Source of the DNA: Actinokineospora inagensis DSM 44258
Lineage (GTDB): Bacteria; Actinomycetota; Actinomycetes; Mycobacteriales; Pseudonocardiaceae
DNA: 64,000 bases
Direction: 5' to 3'
Assembly: GCF_000482865.1 (NCBI RefSeq)
Contig: NZ_AXWW01000028.1
Span: 1 to 64,000 of the forward strand
The notes under the pieces are model-generated. The model saw nothing but the letters and a program-made list of their open reading frames with translations. It was not told the origin of the DNA and did not search any database. Positions 47,981-55,891 of this stretch are shown in pieces (within the stretch, counting starts at the first letter, position 1; each line of letters opens with the position of its first letter). The position numbers and the translations under genes were made by a program.

Positions 47981-49090
47981 TCACCTCCCCCGTCGCCGAA
48001 CAGCCAGCACGATCAGGGCGACCAACACAGCGACCAACACCGGCGCCACCCGCCGAGCCAACGACGGTCCGGCGAACTCCAACAGATCGATCGGTTCAGC
48101 CTCCGGCACCGAGCGCACCGGACCCGAACCACCACGCGACTCCGCCCCGCTCACCCCGGCTGGCGCAGCACCACCGTCACCCGATTCAACTTCCGGCACC
48201 GAGCGCACCGGACCCGAACCACCACGTGACTTCGCCGCGCTCACCCCGACCGGTAGAACCACACCCGCATCCGGCTCGACATCCGACACCGAGCGCGCCA
48301 GATCCGAACCACCACGCGACTCCGCGCCACTCACCTCGGCTGACGCGGCACCACCGTCACCTGACTCGGCTTCCGGTGCCGAGCGCACCGGAGCTCCTTG
48401 CGGTTTCTCGGCTTCGTCGTCGGCCGGTCGGGGCACGTCCGGACGCGGTTCCGGTTCGGGCTGGTCTTCTTGCTTCTCGCCAACCGGCTCGGGGCTGTCC
48501 GTCGACTCTGCGGGCGGTTGCGACTGTTCGGTGGCCGCGTCTTCGGTTGGCTCAGTCGATTCTCCTGGTTCTGGTGCGGCTTGTCCGGTGTCTTGTGCTT
48601 GCGGCGGATCGGGTTCGGCAACTGGGGTGGCGTCCTGTTCGCCCGTGGGTGGGGCGAGCTTGTCGGCGAGGCACGTGGCGAAGGTGTCGAGGATCTTGCC
48701 GCCGACCTCGCTGATCAACCCGCGGCCGAACTGGGCGGGTTTGCCGGTGATGGCGAGGTTGCTGACCACCGTGCCGCCGGTGGCGTCGCCCTCGTCGACC
48801 AGGGTCACGGTCACGGTCGCCGCGGCGGTGCCGTTGCCGCGGGAGTCCTTGCCGGAGGCCTTGATGACGAGCTTGTGCGCGTCGTCGTCGCGTTCGAGGA
48901 ACTGGCCGTTCCCCTTGTACAGCAGGGAGATCGGGCCGAGCTTGACCTTCACGGTGCCCTCGAAGGTGTCGCCGGTGACCTCGGTAAGGGTGGCGCCGGG
49001 CAGGCACGGCGCCACCCGGTGCGGGTCGAGCAGGGCGGCCCAGACCTCGCCGACCCGGGCGGGGACGGTGAACCGGTGTTCCAGTTTCAC
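47981..49090 (-). CDS. coxG: CoxG-like SRPBCC protein with repeat region and C-terminal anchor
   Basis: A 369-residue protein. Residues ~1-150 are the CoxG/SRPBCC domain (FTVPARVGEVWAALLDPHRVAPCLPGATL; KVKLGPISLLYKGNG), which in CO dehydrogenase clusters is linked to membrane attachment of the enzyme. Residues ~150-320 are acidic and Pro/Glu-rich with a 30-residue tandem repeat; a C-terminal helix (VAPVLVAVLVALIVLAV) followed by RRRGR anchors it. GTG start follows GGAGGT nine bases after the coxM stop. Last gene of the cox operon. Confidence 0.88.
   Translation of the reverse strand: MKLEHRFTVPARVGEVWAALLDPHRVAPCLPGATLTEVTGDTFEGTVKVKLGPISLLYKGNGQFLERDDDAHKLVIKASGKDSRGNGTAAATVTVTLVDEGDATGGTVVSNLAITGKPAQFGRGLISEVGGKILDTFATCLADKLAPPTGEQDATPVAEPDPPQAQDTGQAAPEPGESTEPTEDAATEQSQPPAESTDSPEPVGEKQEDQPEPEPRPDVPRPADDEAEKPQGAPVRSAPEAESGDGGAASAEVSGAESRGGSDLARSVSDVEPDAGVVLPVGVSAAKSRGGSGPVRSVPEVESGDGGAAPAGVSGAESRGGSGPVRSVPEAEPIDLLEFAGPSLARRVAPVLVAVLVALIVLAVRRRGR
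48111..48390. repeat. 90-bp tandem repeat inside coxG
   Basis: GAGCGCACCG-type blocks recur at 48111, 48201, 48291 and 48381, an exact 90-bp period with some divergence. Each unit encodes 30 residues of the type [20 protein letters not shown] followed by SGAESRGGSG. Confidence 0.85.
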
Positions 49091-49099
49091 ATCGACCTC

Positions 49100-49954
49100 C
49101 TACGCGCCGACGGCGGCGGTGACGGCGCGCGAGGTGAGCACGCGGGCCAGGTGTTGGCGGTAGGCGACATCGGCGTCGCCGTCCGCGGTGGGGCTGGTGC
49201 CCTCGGCGGCGTGCGCGGCGGCCGCCTTGATCGACTCCGCGGTGGCCGGGCTGCCGACCAGGGCCCGCTCGACCGCGTCCGCGCGGACCGGCACCGCGGA
49301 CATGTTCGTCAACGCCACCCTGGCCTCGGCGATCACCCCACCCTCAACGCGGACGGCGACCGCGACGGCCACGATCGACCAGGCCTGGGCGACCCGGCTG
49401 AACTTCTCGTAGTGCGCGCCCCAGCCGGTGTGCTTGGGAATCCGCACCGCCACCAGGAGTTCGTCCTGGCGGAGCGCGGTGGTGAAGTAGTCGGTGAAGA
49501 AGTCCGCCGCGGCGACGGTGCGGCGGCCCGCCGGGCCGTGCAGGACCAGTTCGGCGTCCAGGGCGAGGGTTGGGGCGAGCAGGTCGCCCGCCGGGTCGGC
49601 GTGGACGAGCGCGCCACCAAAGGTGCCGCGGTGGCGGACCTGCGGGTCGGCGACCGTGTCGGTGGCGGCCCGCAGCAGCGGCGCGTGCACGCGGACCAGC
49701 GGATCGCGCTGCACCTCGTAGTGGGTGGTGGTCGCACCGATCACCAGCTCGTCACCATCGTCGCGGATACCACGCAACTCGGGGACGCGGCCGATGTCGA
49801 CGAGGGTGGTCGGGGCGGCCAATCGCATGCGCAGCACCGGAATCAGGCTCTGCCCACCCGCGATCACCTTGGCATCCTCACCCGATTCGGCGAGTGCGCG
49901 GACCGCATCCTCCACAGTGGACGGTGCGGTGTAGTCGAACGCCGCCGGGATCAC
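49100..49954 (-). CDS. coxM: Molybdenum hydroxylase FAD subunit (CoxM)
   Basis: A 284-residue FAD-binding medium subunit. AGGQSLIPVLRMRLA is the FAD pyrophosphate-binding loop and HRGTFGGALVHADPAGDL the second conserved FAD motif; a CO dehydrogenase flavoprotein C-terminal domain follows. It passes electrons from the iron-sulfur subunit to an acceptor. The GTG at 49954 overlaps the coxL stop by 4 bp. Confidence 0.95.
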   Translation of the reverse strand: MIPAAFDYTAPSTVEDAVRALAESGEDAKVIAGGQSLIPVLRMRLAAPTTLVDIGRVPELRGIRDDGDELVIGATTTHYEVQRDPLVRVHAPLLRAATDTVADPQVRHRGTFGGALVHADPAGDLLAPTLALDAELVLHGPAGRRTVAAADFFTDYFTTALRQDELLVAVRIPKHTGWGAHYEKFSRVAQAWSIVAVAVAVRVEGGVIAEARVALTNMSAVPVRADAVERALVGSPATAESIKAAAAHAAEGTSPTADGDADVAYRQHLARVLTSRAVTAAVGA

Positions 49955-52386
49955 AGGGCACCTCCGGTCGAGTCGATGGAGCCGAGTCCGCCGCCTGCCT
50001 CGCCCCCGGGGCCACCCGCGTCGGTGGGGCCGCCGTTGATCGCTGTCCAGACTCGCATGGGGGTGCATGGCATCTGGATGTCGTCGACTCCGAAGTGGCG
50101 CACCGCGTCGACCACGGCGTTGACCACGGCCGGGGTCGAGGCGATGGTGCCCGCCTCGCCGACGCCCTTCACGCCGAGCTGGTTGGTGGTCGACGGCGTC
50201 TCGGTGCGGTCGGTGTCGAAGTGCGGCAGGTCCACCGCGGACGGGAGCAGGTAGTCGGCGAACGTTCCCGTTGTCAACGTGCCGCTCTCGTCGTGCACGG
50301 CCTCCTCGTAGAGCGCCTGGGCGATGCCCTGCGCCAGTCCACCGTGGACCTGGCCCTCGACGATGACCGGGTTGACCACGACGCCAACGTCGTCGACGCA
50401 GACGTACTTGCGGATCTTGACGAACCCGGTCTCTGTGTCGACCTCGACCGCGCACAGGTGGGTGCCGTGCGGGAAGGAGAAGTTGTCCGGGTCGAAGGTG
50501 GCCGCCGAGTCCAGCGACGGCTCGACCCCGTCCGGCAGGTCGTGCGCGGCGAACACGGCCAGCGCGACCTCGGTGATGCCGGTGGACCGCTCGGTGCCGC
50601 GCACGGTGAACCGGCCGCCGGTGAACTCCAGGTCGTCCTCGGCGCACTCCATCATGTGCGCGGCCACCCGGCGGGCCTTGCGGATGACCTTCTCGCCCGC
50701 CTTGAGCACCGCCATGGCGCCCACGGTGAGCGAGCGGGAGCCGTATGTGTCGAGGCCCTTGGGCGAGGACTGGGTGTCGCCGTGCAGGACCTCGACGTCC
50801 TCGAACGGCACGCCGAGCTGGTCGGCGACGATCTGGCTCCACGCCGTCTCGTGGCCCTGGCCGTGCGCGGACGACCCGGTGACCACCTCGACCTTGCCGC
50901 TGGGCAACATCCGGATCGCGGCGTGCTCCCAGCCGCCCGCCCCGTACGAGAGCGAGCCGAGCACCCGGGACGGGGCCAGGCCGCACATCTCGGTGAAGGT
51001 GGAGGTACCGATGCCGAGCTGGACCGAGTCGCCCCGGTCGCGGCGCTCGCGCTGCTCGGCGCGCAGTTCGTCGTAGCCGAACAGTTCCTTGGCGCGGGCG
51101 GTGGCGGCCTCGTAGTTGCCCGAGTCGTACTCCAGGCCGCAGACGGTGGTGAACGGGAACTCGTCGTGCTTGATCCAGTTCTGCTCGCGCAGCTCGATCG
51201 GGTCGCGGCCGAGCTCGGCGGCCAGCTCGTCCATCAGCCGTTCGATGGCGAAGGTGGCCTCCGGCCTGCCCGCGCCCCGGTAGGCGTCGGTGGGGGTCTT
51301 GGTGGTGAACACGTTGGTGCAGGCGAACCGGTAGGCCGGGAACTTGTAGATGGCGTTGAACATGAACGCGCCCAGGATCGGCACGCCCGGGGTGACCAAT
51401 CGCAGGTAGGCGCCCATGTCGGCGAGCAGGTCGACCTTGAGGCCGGTGACGGTGCCGTCCCGGCGGGCGGCCAGGGTGAGCCGCTGGAGCTGGTCGCGGC
51501 CGTGGTGCGCGGACAGCAGCGACTCCGAGCGGGACTCGGTCCACTTCACCGGTTTGCCCAGCCGGGTGGCCACCACCAGGGCGACGACTTCCTCGGGGGT
51601 GACCTGGAGCTTGCCGCCGAACCCGCCGCCGACGTCGGGGGCGATGACGCGCAGCTTGTGCTCGGGGACGCCGGTGGTCAGCGCGAGCATGAGCCGCAGG
51701 ATGTGCGGGATCTGGGTGGCCGACCAGACGGTGGTCTGCTCCCCGGTGGGATCGACCAGCACGGACCGGGGTTCCATGAACGCCGGGATGAGCCGCTGCT
51801 GCCGGTAGGTGCGCTCGATGAGCACCTCGGCCTCGGCGATGGCCTGCTCGACATCGCCGCCGGTGCCCGCCTCGGCCGAGTCGAACACCCAGTGCGCGGA
51901 CCGGTTGGTGCCCAGATCCGGGTGGACCACGTCGGCGTCCTCGGCGATGGCGGCCCGCAGGTCGAGCACGACGGGGAGCTCGTCGTAGTCGACGTCGATG
52001 GCCTCCAGCGCGTCGTGCGCCTCGGCCTTGCCCCGGGCGACGACGACGGCCACCGCCTCACCCGCGAAGTTGACCTGGTCGACAGCCAGGGACGGCGCGG
52101 CGGGCGCCACCTGGTCGGCGGTGACCGGCCAGGCGCACGGCAGGCTGCCCTGCGCGTCGGCGATGTCGCGGCCGGTGAAGACCGCGACCACCCCGGGCGC
52201 GCGTCGGGCGGCCTCGACGTCGATCGAGGTGATCTTGGCGTGCGCGACCGGGCTGCGCAGGAAGGCCAGGTGCAGCAGGCCGGGGACGGTGAGGTTGTCG
52301 GTCCACCGGGTGCGGCCGGTGACCAGCCGCGCGTCCTCCTTGCGCGGCCTGGCCCGGCCGACCTCGGGCTCGATGGTGGCGGTCAC
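49951..52386 (-). CDS. coxL: Molybdenum hydroxylase large subunit, CoxL form II
   Basis: An 811-residue molybdopterin cytosine dinucleotide-binding subunit of the xanthine oxidase family. Conserved Mo-pterin segments include [31 protein letters not shown] and [10 protein letters not shown] with the catalytic Glu. The active-site loop reads AYRGAGR (residues 368-374), the form II signature, not the AYxCSFR of true aerobic CO dehydrogenase, so the substrate is probably an N-heterocycle, aldehyde or purine. Overlaps coxS by 4 bp. Confidence 0.96.
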   Translation of the reverse strand: MTATIEPEVGRARPRKEDARLVTGRTRWTDNLTVPGLLHLAFLRSPVAHAKITSIDVEAARRAPGVVAVFTGRDIADAQGSLPCAWPVTADQVAPAAPSLAVDQVNFAGEAVAVVVARGKAEAHDALEAIDVDYDELPVVLDLRAAIAEDADVVHPDLGTNRSAHWVFDSAEAGTGGDVEQAIAEAEVLIERTYRQQRLIPAFMEPRSVLVDPTGEQTTVWSATQIPHILRLMLALTTGVPEHKLRVIAPDVGGGFGGKLQVTPEEVVALVVATRLGKPVKWTESRSESLLSAHHGRDQLQRLTLAARRDGTVTGLKVDLLADMGAYLRLVTPGVPILGAFMFNAIYKFPAYRFACTNVFTTKTPTDAYRGAGRPEATFAIERLMDELAAELGRDPIELREQNWIKHDEFPFTTVCGLEYDSGNYEAATARAKELFGYDELRAEQRERRDRGDSVQLGIGTSTFTEMCGLAPSRVLGSLSYGAGGWEHAAIRMLPSGKVEVVTGSSAHGQGHETAWSQIVADQLGVPFEDVEVLHGDTQSSPKGLDTYGSRSLTVGAMAVLKAGEKVIRKARRVAAHMMECAEDDLEFTGGRFTVRGTERSTGITEVALAVFAAHDLPDGVEPSLDSAATFDPDNFSFPHGTHLCAVEVDTETGFVKIRKYVCVDDVGVVVNPVIVEGQVHGGLAQGIAQALYEEAVHDESGTLTTGTFADYLLPSAVDLPHFDTDRTETPSTTNQLGVKGVGEAGTIASTPAVVNAVVDAVRHFGVDDIQMPCTPMRVWTAINGGPTDAGGPGGEAGGGLGSIDSTGGAL

Positions 52387-52922
52387 CGCTCACCCCCGAC
52401 CAGTTCACCGGGGGTCGCAGTGGCCTCGGTGGCTTCGGTGGCCCCGGTCGGAGCCGGGTCCGGGCGCAGCCGCTGGGCGGCGTCCAGGACCGCGCGGACG
52501 ATGTTCTGGTAGCCGGTGCAGCGGCACAGGTTGCCCTTGAGGCCGTGCCGCACCGCCTGCTCGTCCGGATCGGGGTTGTCGGCGAGCAGGTCGATCGACT
52601 GCATGATCATCCCCGGGGTGCAGAAGCCGCACTGCAGGGCGTGGTTGTCGTGGAAGGCCTGCTGCAGCGGGTGCAGCACGCCGTCGCGGGCCAGCCCCTC
52701 GACGGTGGTGATCTCGGCGCCGTCGGCCTGCACGGCGAGCACCGAGCACGACTTCACGCTCTGCCCGTCGAGGTGCACGGTGCAGGCGCCGCAGTTGCTC
52801 GTGTCGCAGCCGACGACGGTCCCGGTCTTGCCGATCGCCTCCCGCAGGTGGTGGACCAGCAGTTGGCGTGGCGCCACCTCATCGCGGTAGGTGGTCCCGT
52901 CGACAGTGACGGTGATGCGCAT
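52383..52922 (-). CDS. coxS: Molybdenum hydroxylase [2Fe-2S] subunit (CoxS)
   Basis: A 179-residue small subunit with two [2Fe-2S] clusters: a plant ferredoxin-type [21 protein letters not shown] near residues 45-65 and the CGFCTPG / LCRCTGY pair in the C-terminal helical domain. Transfers electrons from the molybdenum centre to CoxM. ATG 52922 is preferred over a longer frame. The C-terminal ~25 residues are Thr/Ala-rich. The 175-bp gap before it probably holds a promoter. Confidence 0.96.
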   Translation of the reverse strand: MRITVTVDGTTYRDEVAPRQLLVHHLREAIGKTGTVVGCDTSNCGACTVHLDGQSVKSCSVLAVQADGAEITTVEGLARDGVLHPLQQAFHDNHALQCGFCTPGMIMQSIDLLADNPDPDEQAVRHGLKGNLCRCTGYQNIVRAVLDAAQRLRPDPAPTGATEATEATATPGELVGGER

Positions 52923-53097
52923 CCTGCCTCCCAGCCCTCGCTCGGTTCCGCCCTGACGAGCCCGCATCCGTGATCGGGCTCACAACCAGCCTGCCCTCGT
53001 TGGCCGATCCGGACAAGCCCGATCCGCCCGCCTGTGGACAACTCGGTCGCCAATGGACGAAATACCCAGGTCGGAGCCGTCAACAGGCTCGACAGGA

Positions 53098-54210
53098 CTA
53101 GCCGTGGATGCGTCCGGAAAGGACGGACAGCCGCTGGCCGCCGCCGCCCCAGCGGGTCGCGATGATCTCCGCCGCGATCGACACGGCCGTCTCCTCCGGG
53201 GTGCGCGCGCCGAGGTCGAGGCCGATCGGCGAGGCGAGCGCGCCGAGCTCGGCCTCGGACAGGCCCGCCTCGCGCAGCCGCTCCAGCCGGTCCGCGTGGG
53301 TGCGACGGGAACCCATGGCACCGACGTAGCCCAGGCGGCTGCGCAGTGCTACCCGCAGGACGGGGATGTCGAACTTGGGGTCGTGGGTGAGTACGGCGAC
53401 CACGGTGCGCTCGTCCACCCTGTCCTCGGCGAGTTCGCGTTCCAGGTAGCGGTGGGGCCAGTCGACGACGACCTCGTGCGCGCTGGGGAACCGGCTGGTG
53501 GTCGCGAAGACCGGCCGCGCGTCGCACACGGTGACCCGGTAGCCCAGGTAGGCACCCATCCGGGCCATCGCGGCGGCGAAGTCGATCGCGCCGAAGACGA
53601 GCATCCGGGGCGGCGGCTCGAACGAGGTCACGAACACGCCCATGCCCTCGCCGCGGCGTTCGCCGTCCGGGCCGTAGCCGATCATCGCGGTGCGCCCGGT
53701 GGCGAGCAGGCCGCGCGCGTCGTCCACGATCGCGGCGTCGATCCGGTCGGAGCCGGTGCCACCCGTGTGCCGGTCCGACCAGACCAGTACCCGTTTGCCG
53801 AGGCGGTCCGGATCAGGGTGAGCGACGACGGTGGCGACGGCGACCGGGACCTCGCCGCGCACCGACTCGGCGAGCAGCTCGAAGTCGGGGAACGACGCGC
53901 GGTCGACCCGTTCGACGTAGATGTCGATGATCCCGCCGCAGGTCAGGCCGACCGCGAAGGCGTCGTCGTCGCTGACCCCGTAGCGCTGCAGCACCGGCCG
54001 CCCACTGGCGAGGACTTCCTGGCCGAGTTCGTACACCGCTCCCTCGACGCACCCGCCGGAGACACTGCCGGTGACGGTGCCATCGGTGGCGACAACCATG
54101 GCGGCGCCGGGCGCACGTGGGGCGGACGAGAAGGTGGCGACGACGGTGCCGACGGCCACGGATTCACCCGCCTGGTAGCGGCGAAGCACCTCGTCGAGCA
54201 CGTCACGCAC
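53098..54210 (-). CDS. xdhC: XdhC/CoxI family molybdenum enzyme maturation factor
   Basis: A 370-residue protein of the XdhC/CoxI family, which binds the molybdenum cofactor, promotes its sulfuration and hands it to the hydroxylase. The N-terminal XdhC_CoxI domain (AVGTVVATFSSAPRAPGAAMVV, SGSVSGGCVEGAV) and the C-terminal Rossmann XdhC_C domain (VFGAIDFAAAMARMGAYLGY, YVGAMGSRRTHADRLERL) are both present. Overlaps coxE by 8 bp. Confidence 0.94.
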   Translation of the reverse strand: MRDVLDEVLRRYQAGESVAVGTVVATFSSAPRAPGAAMVVATDGTVTGSVSGGCVEGAVYELGQEVLASGRPVLQRYGVSDDDAFAVGLTCGGIIDIYVERVDRASFPDFELLAESVRGEVPVAVATVVAHPDPDRLGKRVLVWSDRHTGGTGSDRIDAAIVDDARGLLATGRTAMIGYGPDGERRGEGMGVFVTSFEPPPRMLVFGAIDFAAAMARMGAYLGYRVTVCDARPVFATTSRFPSAHEVVVDWPHRYLERELAEDRVDERTVVAVLTHDPKFDIPVLRVALRSRLGYVGAMGSRRTHADRLERLREAGLSEAELGALASPIGLDLGARTPEETAVSIAAEIIATRWGGGGQRLSVLSGRIHG

Positions 54211-55300
54211 GGCGTACCTCCCGGAGCAGGAGATCGAGTGTGGCCACGCTGTGGCCCGCGAGCAAGCTGTCGATGTGCGGTAGCGCTACCGCGATGCCGG
54301 ACTGGACGGGTTGGTACACCGGCGATCCCGCGTGCGGGTTCACCCACAGGACCCGGTGGGCGAGCCTGCTCAACCGGGCCATCTGCGTCCCGAGCAGCGT
54401 GGTGTCGCCGCGCTCCCACCCGTCGGAAAACAGCACAACAACAGCTTGCCTGGCAACACCCCGTTGACCCCAACGGTCCAGGAAGGTCCTCAGGGTCTCA
54501 CCGAGTCTGGTCCCACCCGCGTAATCGGGGACGGCTCGCGCGGCGGCTGCCAGGGCGAGTTCCGGATCGCGTTGACGGAGTTGCCGCGTGAGCCTGGTCA
54601 GGCGGGTTCCGAGGGTGAACATCTCGGTGGGCGACCGGCGAGCCATGGCGTGGGCGAACCGTAGGAGCGCGTCGGCGTAAGAGGCCATCGAGCCCGACAC
54701 GTCAATCAGCAGGACGACTCGACGGGGCTTCCTGGCGCGGCGCTTGCGCGCGAGCCGCATGGGTTCGCCGCCGGTGGCCCGCATCAGCCGCAGGGTGCGC
54801 CGGTCATCGATCCGACCGCGTGGAGCCGGTCGCCACCGAACGGCCGCGCGTAGGGGTGGTTCGGGGCGCAAGAGGTCGATCATCTCGCGCAGGTGCGCGC
54901 GCTCGGCGGCGGTGAGATCAGCGATGTCCCGGTGGCGTAGGACCTCTTGCGAGCTGGCCAAGCGGTCGACGTGCATGGCGTTGTCACCCGTACCGGCACT
55001 TGTGGGTGAGAGAGACGCGATGTGGCCGCGCTGGGGGCGTGTCTCCTTGGTGGGTCTCGGCGCACGCGGCGTGTCGCCGGTGAACCACGCGTGGAAGGCG
55101 TTGTCGTAGCGCGGTAGGTCGTCCGGCTCCGCGCACAAGGTGAGCCTGCCTGCCCAGTACACCTGACTCACGTCGGCGAGGTCGACGAGCTCAACCGCGG
55201 CGAGGTAGGCCTGGACGCGATCCGGGCCGCAGGCCACCCCGGCGGCTCGCAACGCGGCGGCGAAGCCGACGAGACCGGGCAGCGGGTCGACCGGAGTCAC
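54203..55300 (-). CDS. coxE: VWA-domain protein CoxE
   Basis: A 365-residue protein with a C-terminal von Willebrand factor A domain; LLIDVSGSM is the metal-ion-dependent adhesion motif, with later Thr and Asp positions (FSDGWERGD). CoxE works with the MoxR-type ATPase CoxD in inserting the metal centre of molybdenum hydroxylases. Normally the coxD gene is next to it; here coxD lies 6 kb away beyond the pls locus. GTG start at 55300; the longer frame is a shadow of padR. Confidence 0.9.
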   Translation of the reverse strand: MTPVDPLPGLVGFAAALRAAGVACGPDRVQAYLAAVELVDLADVSQVYWAGRLTLCAEPDDLPRYDNAFHAWFTGDTPRAPRPTKETRPQRGHIASLSPTSAGTGDNAMHVDRLASSQEVLRHRDIADLTAAERAHLREMIDLLRPEPPLRAAVRWRPAPRGRIDDRRTLRLMRATGGEPMRLARKRRARKPRRVVLLIDVSGSMASYADALLRFAHAMARRSPTEMFTLGTRLTRLTRQLRQRDPELALAAAARAVPDYAGGTRLGETLRTFLDRWGQRGVARQAVVVLFSDGWERGDTTLLGTQMARLSRLAHRVLWVNPHAGSPVYQPVQSGIAVALPHIDSLLAGHSVATLDLLLREVRRA

Positions 55301-55334
55301 CCAGGCAGTGTGCCCCAGGTCACCCGGTCGGCGC

Positions 55335-55634
55335 TCAGGCCATGTCCTCGGCCAACTCGGTGAGCACGACGCGGCAGTCGGCGAGCACGCGCTTCCCCCG
55401 TTTGGTGGTCCGGTAGCGGCGGATCCGCCTGCCGTCGACCACCTCGGTGCGCGACTTGAGCAGACCGGCCTCCTGCAGCCGGTGCAGCAGCGGGTACAGC
55501 GTGCCGGGCGACACCCGATGCCCACGCGCGGCCAGTTCCTCGGTCAGCCAGGCCCCGTGCACCTCCTCGGCCGCCGCGTACCTGAGCACCCGCAGCCGCA
55601 GCGCCCCGTTGGCGAACTCCCGGACCACATCCAT
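55335..55634 (-). CDS. PadR-family transcriptional regulator
   Basis: A 99-residue winged-helix regulator (MDVVREFANGALRLRVLRYAA.. GHRVSPGTLYPLLHRLQEAGLLKS.. RRIRRYRTTKRGKRVLADC), about the minimal PadR size without a long C-terminal dimerisation domain. The ATG at 55634 is chosen by family alignment over 55670. A palindrome lies 10-26 bases upstream and a related site midway to the divergent pls gene, so it probably represses itself and pls. Confidence 0.88.
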   Translation of the reverse strand: MDVVREFANGALRLRVLRYAAAEEVHGAWLTEELAARGHRVSPGTLYPLLHRLQEAGLLKSRTEVVDGRRIRRYRTTKRGKRVLADCRVVLTELAEDMA

Positions 55635-55643
55635 CGGTCCACA

Positions 55644-55660
55644 ATATCGTGCCTCGATAT
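55644..55660. promoter_or_regulatory. Candidate PadR operator 1
   Basis: ATATCG-TGCCT-CGATAT is a perfect inverted repeat just upstream of the padR ATG, overlapping its promoter/translation start. Such AT-containing dyads are unusual in this GC-rich DNA and are typical of PadR autoregulatory sites. Confidence 0.6.
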
Positions 55661-55723
55661 CGCGAGCCAAGTCTGATCAAATCCGCAGCACAAGAAGCCA
55701 AAATGCTGTACTTATCGGTGGGT

Positions 55724-55740
55724 GATATCTGATCTCGATA
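55724..55740. promoter_or_regulatory. Candidate PadR operator 2
   Basis: GATATC-TGATCT-CGATA repeats the half-sites of operator 1 with near-identical spacing, 80 bases away in the padR-pls intergenic region. The region 55690-55770 is locally AT-rich, as expected for a promoter. Confidence 0.5.
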
Positions 55741-55891
55741 GCAAAACCGTTGGTACACAAGGATGTGAACCGCGACACGTGGGTAAGAGATCGACGAGAC
55801 AGGTCGATGACATGACCGGTAACGTGCTCTGGTCGCGGGTGCCGTTGAGGCCCGTGACCGCAGGAACCGCCCACAGGGACACACCGAAAAG

